47,900 nucleotides of DNA from Lysinibacillus sp. FJAT-14745 (GTDB lineage Bacteria > Bacillota > Bacilli > Bacillales_A > Planococcaceae): NCBI RefSeq assembly GCF_001275675.1, contig NZ_LITM01000016.1, positions 51,287 through 99,186 on the forward strand. Direction: 5' to 3'. The translations under genes and the position numbers were made by a program. Numbering within the stretch: the stretch's first letter is position 1; each line of letters opens with the position of its first letter. Below are positions 43,792 to 47,900 of the stretch, piece after piece. The notes beneath the pieces were generated by a model. The model did no database searches. It worked only from the letters and a program-made list of their open reading frames with translations, and had not been told where the DNA came from.

Positions 43792-44442
43792 ATGATAGAA
43801 CTCATCAAGGAGTTAATAAATTTTATTATGCATATTGATGTGCATTTAGAGGAGATCATTCATAAATTTGGTAATTTGAGTTATCTCGTTTTATTTGCAA
43901 TTGTTTTTGTTGAAACAGGTGTCGTAATTTTCCCATTCCTACCAGGTGATTCATTGCTTTTTGCAAGTGGTACATTAGCAGCAGCAATGGGCGCATTTAA
44001 TATGTGGATATTAATTCCCGTGTTTTTAGCGGCTGCAATTTTAGGGGATACGATGAACTATCATATTGGTCAAAAAGTGGGAACATCCATTCCACCAAAG
44101 AGCTTTCTTGGTAGAGTCGTTAAAAAAGAGCGTATGGAAGCAGCAGAAAAGTTCTTTAATAAACACGGTGGAAAAACGATCGTCATCGCACGTTTTATGC
44201 CTTTCATCCGTACATTCATACCATTTGTTGCAGGGGCTAGTAAAATGAAGTATAGCTACTTCATCATGTATAATGTTGTAGGTGCAGTGTTATGGGTACT
44301 CAGCTGTACATTACTAGGTTATTTCTTTGGTAATATTCCTATTATTAAAAATAACTTCTCAACGGTTCTTATATTAATTATCTTGCTTTCAGTTGTACCA
44401 GCTGTTATTGGTGCTATTAAAGCAAAAACAAGTAGAAAATAA
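43792..44442 (+). CDS. DedA-family membrane protein
   Basis: 216 residues with several membrane segments. The DedA signatures are present: FVETGVVIFPFLPGDSLLFA near residue 40, with the conserved acidic residues, and GGKTIVIARFMPFIRTFIPF near 126, with the conserved Arg and Pro. Family members are proposed to move lipid carriers such as undecaprenyl phosphate or phospholipids across the membrane and are linked to envelope stress and pH. The ribosome site is weak (AAAGAGAG about 12 bases upstream). It is a single gene with a strong terminator. The exact paralogue is not assigned. Confidence 0.9.
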   Translation: MIELIKELINFIMHIDVHLEEIIHKFGNLSYLVLFAIVFVETGVVIFPFLPGDSLLFASGTLAAAMGAFNMWILIPVFLAAAILGDTMNYHIGQKVGTSIPPKSFLGRVVKKERMEAAEKFFNKHGGKTIVIARFMPFIRTFIPFVAGASKMKYSYFIMYNVVGAVLWVLSCTLLGYFFGNIPIIKNNFSTVLILIILLSVVPAVIGAIKAKTSRK

Positions 44443-44497
44443 AACAAGGACAGTCCAAATGTGATGAAAAATCACTTAGGACTGTCCTTGTTTTTTT
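44443..44497. terminator. Bidirectional terminator between dedA and the ABC operon
   Basis: AACAAGGACAGTCC and its complement form a 14-bp stem, with inner GTGAT/ATCAC. A T run lies on the right and an A run on the left, so it serves both convergent transcripts. Confidence 0.9.
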
Positions 44498-44502
44498 ACT
44501 AT

Positions 44503-45192
44503 CTAAAAAAGACCTTGGGAATCTTCCAGAACTGTACTTCGTGGAATGTCGATAACGATGACATTTGAATAGAACATTGCATATGGTTTATGCTCTATCT
44601 CACGATTCATATCTAAAATACCTAATGTTGCATTTATACGATAATAATTTATTTGTTGTTTAGAAAGAGCTTCAATAAATAATTGGTTTTGTGCCACGTA
44701 TACGTTCGGTAGCGGTACTTCGTCTGAAAGATCAATACCTTCTACAATGACAGGAAATTGATAATAGGTAACAAGAGCTTTTCCAGATTCAATATTGTCA
44801 TTATAACGCACTCGAAAATTAATGCTTGAACCACTGTCACCTTCATTTATAACAACAGGTAATGTATTTCCTTCATATTTCAAGTCCCATGTTTTCTTTT
44901 TGTACTCCTCTGTTAAATAAGAAGAATCGTCTTCTTGATCGTACTTTTGTATTTGATCTAATTTTATCTCAAGTTGTTTAATTTTAGAAAAGGAAAGTAA
45001 TGGTATTTTTGATTCTGAAAAAAAGCTAATATAAAGGAAAGCAATAAGTCCAAGTACGATATAGCTAGTAATGCCAATTATAATACGCTTAGGGGTCCAA
45101 ATTTTAATTTTTTTACTTAATTTACCAAGTAATAGAACAATAGCCGCTATGAATAGCAGTGGTATAAAAAATAAGAAGAATGTCGTTGTCAT
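44503..45192 (-). CDS. Unknown membrane-anchored protein of the GntR-ABC operon
   Basis: 229 residues. Two N-terminal hydrophobic segments (about 3-22 and 36-58) are followed by a soluble domain of about 165 residues, rich in beta strands, with no motif I recognise. CGGAGGTG precedes the ATG at 45192, which overlaps the permease stop by four bases. It is the last gene of the operon and ends at the shared terminator. It may be an accessory subunit of the transporter; this is inferred from linkage only. Confidence 0.7.
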   Translation of the reverse strand: MTTTFFLFFIPLLFIAAIVLLLGKLSKKIKIWTPKRIIIGITSYIVLGLIAFLYISFFSESKIPLLSFSKIKQLEIKLDQIQKYDQEDDSSYLTEEYKKKTWDLKYEGNTLPVVINEGDSGSSINFRVRYNDNIESGKALVTYYQFPVIVEGIDLSDEVPLPNVYVAQNQLFIEALSKQQINYYRINATLGILDMNREIEHKPYAMFYSNVIVIDIPRSTVLEDSQGLF

Positions 45193-45917
45193 TTGCGAGA
45201 CACCTCCGATTTATCAGCAATCCGAATAGTGAGGCTAAAGCATAATACAGCCACAAACAAATAAAGAACACTAATCATAAGATTGGATAACATTATTATT
45301 GGCAAAAGGTTAATAGACCCTGGTGACATAAAAATTAATATGAGGCCTAACAATATAAACATAGATACAAATATTTTTATAACTGCTGGTCCCTTGAAAA
45401 TGGTGCCTAGTAGTAAGCCCATTGCGCCAAATAAACAAATGCTACTGAAACATAATATTAATATTGATGGTGAAATAAATAGATTGTCTATTACTAAAGA
45501 ATTCTTTTCTGCTAATGCAATTCCTAATGCTTGTAAATAGTAAGTGGAAATCATAATGATGACTGCAAAAAAACTGTAAATAATTATGACAAATATATTT
45601 GCAATGGCGCTAGATGTCCGACTAGAAATAACGGATAAATCATCAATGCGATGCGCTTTTGTCGTAAAGAGAAGTGCTACAATAAATGCCCAAATTGCTG
45701 AAATTATAAGAATCATATCGAGTGAATAATTAGAGAACTGAACATTTAAACTTCCCTGCCCACTCCCAGAAGACCCACTCCCAGAGCCAAATGTTAAAAT
45801 GCCAAAAATGATTTGTACAATAACTAAGGAACTGAGGGCAGAAATATATAATTTTGCTTTCCATTTCACCTGTTTTATTACAATTGTTTTCAGTGAAATA
45901 TTAGTCAAAGATTGCAT
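45189..45917 (-). CDS. Probable ABC-2-type permease
   Basis: 242 residues with about six hydrophobic segments: near 25-45, 65-85, 105-130, 145-175, 180-200 and 205-230. The layout fits an ABC-2 permease. A Gly/Ser-rich loop (GSGSGSSGSGQGS) follows the first helix. The ATG at 45917 is about nine bases after AAGGAAG; a GTG at 45926 lies too close to that site. It overlaps the ATPase gene by 17 bases. The substrate is unknown. Confidence 0.75.
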   Translation of the reverse strand: MQSLTNISLKTIVIKQVKWKAKLYISALSSLVIVQIIFGILTFGSGSGSSGSGQGSLNVQFSNYSLDMILIISAIWAFIVALLFTTKAHRIDDLSVISSRTSSAIANIFVIIIYSFFAVIIMISTYYLQALGIALAEKNSLVIDNLFISPSILILCFSSICLFGAMGLLLGTIFKGPAVIKIFVSMFILLGLILIFMSPGSINLLPIIMLSNLMISVLYLFVAVLCFSLTIRIADKSEVSRK

Positions 45918-46794
45918 CAATATCACTTCCTTTTTTACTTGTTAAATACTTGCAGACTTCACTTGCGTTAAGGGATGATACCGTAATGCCTTTTGCTCGA
46001 AGTATTTCTTCTGAGACGAATAGTTTACTAGCATCTATTATTGCTGAGGTCATTCCTGCCATAATCTTTTGAGCGTATACTTCCGTCTCAGAGAGCAGAT
46101 CTGCAAGTGCATCACTTGGTCCGCTAAGTGATATGAGCTGTTCCTTAAATTCATCTAATGGCGCGTGGGCAATGACAGAGCCTTCATCCATCAATAATAT
46201 TTCTTCTAAAATAGATTCCATCTCTTGCAAATGGTGACTAGTAATTAAAAACGTTCGTGGAAAGGCTAGGTATTCCTTTAAAATCGCCCTGTAAAAATCT
46301 GTACGAATCACTTCGTCCATGCCATTCATCGGTTCGTCTAAAATCGTTAGTGCACAGCGGCTTACTAATCCGTAAACAAGGTTAAAGGTTGCCAATTGCC
46401 CCTTAGATAGTTGCTGATGCTTTGCTGTGAGATCTATCCCTGCATAATCGAGCATGCGATAAGCTAATTCATTTTGCCAATTAGGATAAAAATCGGCCCC
46501 CATCTTTAGAATATCTTCGAGCGATAAGTAATCAGAGAAACTTAATCGATCATCGATAAAAATCATATTGGCAGCAGTTTGAATATTATTAAAGGGATTT
46601 TCATTAAACACTTTGCATGACCCAGTTGTAGGCTTTATATAGCCTGCAAAAATATTAAGTAATGTCGACTTACCAGCACCATTGCGACCAATAATACCGA
46701 TAATTTTCTCTGCATCAATAGCGCAAGTTACGCGCTGTAGTGCATGACGACGTCCAAAGCTTTTAGATAACTCCTCACATTGAATAATATTCAT
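45901..46794 (-). CDS. ABC transporter ATPase (YtrB-like)
   Basis: 297 residues. Walker A (GRNGAGKST) is near 36; the signature region LSKGQLATFNLVYGL, near 130, departs from the LSGGQ consensus, as in YtrB-like ATPases; Walker B is LTILDEPMNGMDE near 150; the H-loop is LITSHHLQEM. A C-terminal extension of about 80 residues follows the core domain. AGGAGGG precedes the ATG at 46794, which overlaps the GntR stop (ATGA). GntR-ABC operons of this layout respond to cell-wall stress in B. subtilis (ytrABCDEF); the same role here is inferred. Confidence 0.9.
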   Translation of the reverse strand: MNIIQCEELSKSFGRRHALQRVTCAIDAEKIIGIIGRNGAGKSTLLNIFAGYIKPTTGSCKVFNENPFNNIQTAANMIFIDDRLSFSDYLSLEDILKMGADFYPNWQNELAYRMLDYAGIDLTAKHQQLSKGQLATFNLVYGLVSRCALTILDEPMNGMDEVIRTDFYRAILKEYLAFPRTFLITSHHLQEMESILEEILLMDEGSVIAHAPLDEFKEQLISLSGPSDALADLLSETEVYAQKIMAGMTSAIIDASKLFVSEEILRAKGITVSSLNASEVCKYLTSKKGSDIDAIFD

Positions 46795-47165
46795 GCCAAT
46801 CCCTCCTGTGTTTTTCGAATAAGCACTAGCAATTCTTCATCAGATACAAGTAAACGTTTTGCCTCTAATACGATTTCTTGTGCCATTTTCGTCAATATTT
46901 CGTTTCGACGTTTCATTAAAATTCGTTCCTTTGCATCCGTAGCGACAAACATACCTAACCCCCGTTTTTTATATAAAAGTTGCTCTTCAAGTAAAATTGT
47001 CAGCCCTTTACCAGCTGTAGCAGGATTTATATTGAATAATTCAGCTAGTTGATACTGTGAATAGACCTTCTCGTCAGCCTGTAATCGATCGGCAATGATT
47101 TCGTGCTGTAGCCATTCAGCAATTTGAATATAAATCGGTGTTGTACCATCTAGATGAACGTGCAT
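46791..47165 (-). CDS. GntR-family repressor (YtrA-like)
   Basis: 124 residues: an N-terminal winged helix (about 8-75; PIYIQIAEWLQHEIIADRL, YSQYQLAELFNINPATAGKG) and a short helical C-terminus for dimer formation, the YtrA subfamily layout. AAGGGGGG before the ATG at 47165 fixes the start. The frame extends upstream to 47726, but that part runs through the 21-bp array and is not coding. It is the first gene of the operon and probably represses it. Confidence 0.92.
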   Translation of the reverse strand: MHVHLDGTTPIYIQIAEWLQHEIIADRLQADEKVYSQYQLAELFNINPATAGKGLTILLEEQLLYKKRGLGMFVATDAKERILMKRRNEILTKMAQEIVLEAKRLLVSDEELLVLIRKTQEGLA

Positions 47166-47276
47166 CGAAAAACCCCCCTTCATTCCTACGTAACATAGTG
47201 CATTAGTGTTGTAATGTACTATAAGATGAAAATTGGTAAATGTCAATATAAAAAGAGAATATCTTACAAATCTACT

Positions 47277-47900
47277 TACCCTCGGAAGCAGGACGAATAC
47301 CCGCGGAAGCAGAGGAAATACCCGCGGAAGCAGGACGAATACCCGCGGAAGCAAGGTAAATGCCCGCGAAGCAAAGCAATACCCGCGGAAGCAGGACGAA
47401 TACCCGCGAAAGCAAGGCGAATACCCGCGGAAGCAAGGTAAATACCCGCGAAGCAAAGCAATACCCGCGGAAGCAGAGGAAATATCCGCGGAAACAGGAC
47501 GAATACCCGCGGAAGCAGAGGAAATACCCGCGGAAGCAGAGGAAATACCCGCGGAAGCAAGGCGAATACCCGCGAAGCAAAGCAATACCCGCGGAAGCAG
47601 GAGGAATACCCGCGGAAGCAGAGGAAATACCCGCGAAAGCAAGGCGAATACCCGCGGAAGCAAGGCGAATACCCGCGGAAGCAAGGCGAATACCCGCGGA
47701 AGCAGGACAAATACCCGCGGAAGCAAGGCAAATACCCGCGGAAGCAGAGGAAATACCCGCGGAGGCAGGACGAATACCCGCGAAGCAAAGCAATACCCGC
47801 GGAAGCAGGACGAATACCCGCGGAAGCAGAGGAAATACCCGCGAAAGCAGAGGAAATACCCGCGAAAGCAGAGGAAATACCCGCGAAAGCAGAGGAAATA
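47277..47900. repeat. 21-bp tandem array D, continues past the window
   Basis: About 30 units of AATACCCGCGGAAGC followed by six variable bases (AGAGGA, AGGACG or AAGGCG). A 19-bp short form, AATACCCGCGAAGCAAAGC, appears five times. The last three units are nearly identical, which suggests recent local duplication. It lies upstream of the GntR gene and runs to the window edge. Three long frames on the minus strand arise only because the unit is a multiple of three. Confidence 0.95.

Noticed and set aside
47272-47793. Several long heptapeptide frames on the minus strand and an EYPRKQ-type frame on the plus strand
   Set aside because: The same artefact in array D. The N-terminal extension of the GntR gene to 47726 is rejected for the same reason.
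1-47900. tRNA or rRNA genes, prophage or integrase genes
   Set aside because: None recognised on either strand; the window is core chromosome with repeat-filled gaps.

Overview
This is a chromosomal segment of a low-GC Gram-positive spore former of the order Bacillales. Gene content and order follow the Bacillus subtilis yhaR-yhaONM-prsA-hpr-yhaH-trpP-hit-ecsAB-yhaA-yhgC-hemEHY-yhgDE-yhfH-lplJ-yhfL block. Protein sequences and the dense intergenic repeats point to a Lysinibacillus-like member of the Planococcaceae; the genus is inferred from general resemblance, not from a search.

Layout. 0-1.5 kb: an ECF sigma factor overlapping a membrane protein that is probably its anti-sigma factor. 1.6-3.9 kb: a MITE-like repeat, then serA with a complete T-box leader and promoter. 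4.3-8.5 kb: an FAD-dependent dehydrogenase, trhO, an enoyl-CoA hydratase (yhaR) and a small YhzD-like protein. 8.9-14.3 kb: a structured repeat leader, then the translationally coupled yhaO-yhaN-yhaM nuclease operon. 14.5-24.2 kb: secretion and regulation genes (prsA, a YjcZ-type peptide, scoC/hpr, yhaH, trpP with a TRAP-type site, hit, ecsAB, yhaA) and the haem monooxygenase hmoB. 24.4-28 kb: hemE, hemH and hemY of the coproporphyrin-dependent haem pathway. 28.3-31.9 kb: an overlapping operon of a beta-propeller-like lipoprotein, response regulator, sensor kinase and a YtkA-like lipoprotein with a His/Met-rich tail. 32-34.9 kb: the TetR regulator YhgD and the YhgE/Pip membrane protein, each preceded by the same 23-bp inverted repeat. 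35.2-36.5 kb: yhfH and lplJ. 36.6-41.5 kb: a BceRS-BceAB-type peptide-sensing and resistance module with an extra cysteine-containing protein. 41.6-44.4 kb: a terminal-inverted-repeat element, a second copy of the structured leader, lcfB, and a DedA protein. 44.5-47.2 kb: a GntR-ABC-permease operon.

Two non-coding themes stand out. First, four intergenic arrays (5.98, 22.7, 34.96 and 47.28 kb) differ in sequence but share an exact 21-bp period and a TACCCG core, so they look like diverged members of one superfamily. Second, a structured element with covarying hairpins around an invariant GCCACGTCCTGTGGC core lies directly ahead of both yhaO and lcfB in the same orientation, with a partial copy after yhaR. 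It could be a cis-acting RNA or a mobile repeat. These two are the best candidates here for something undescribed.
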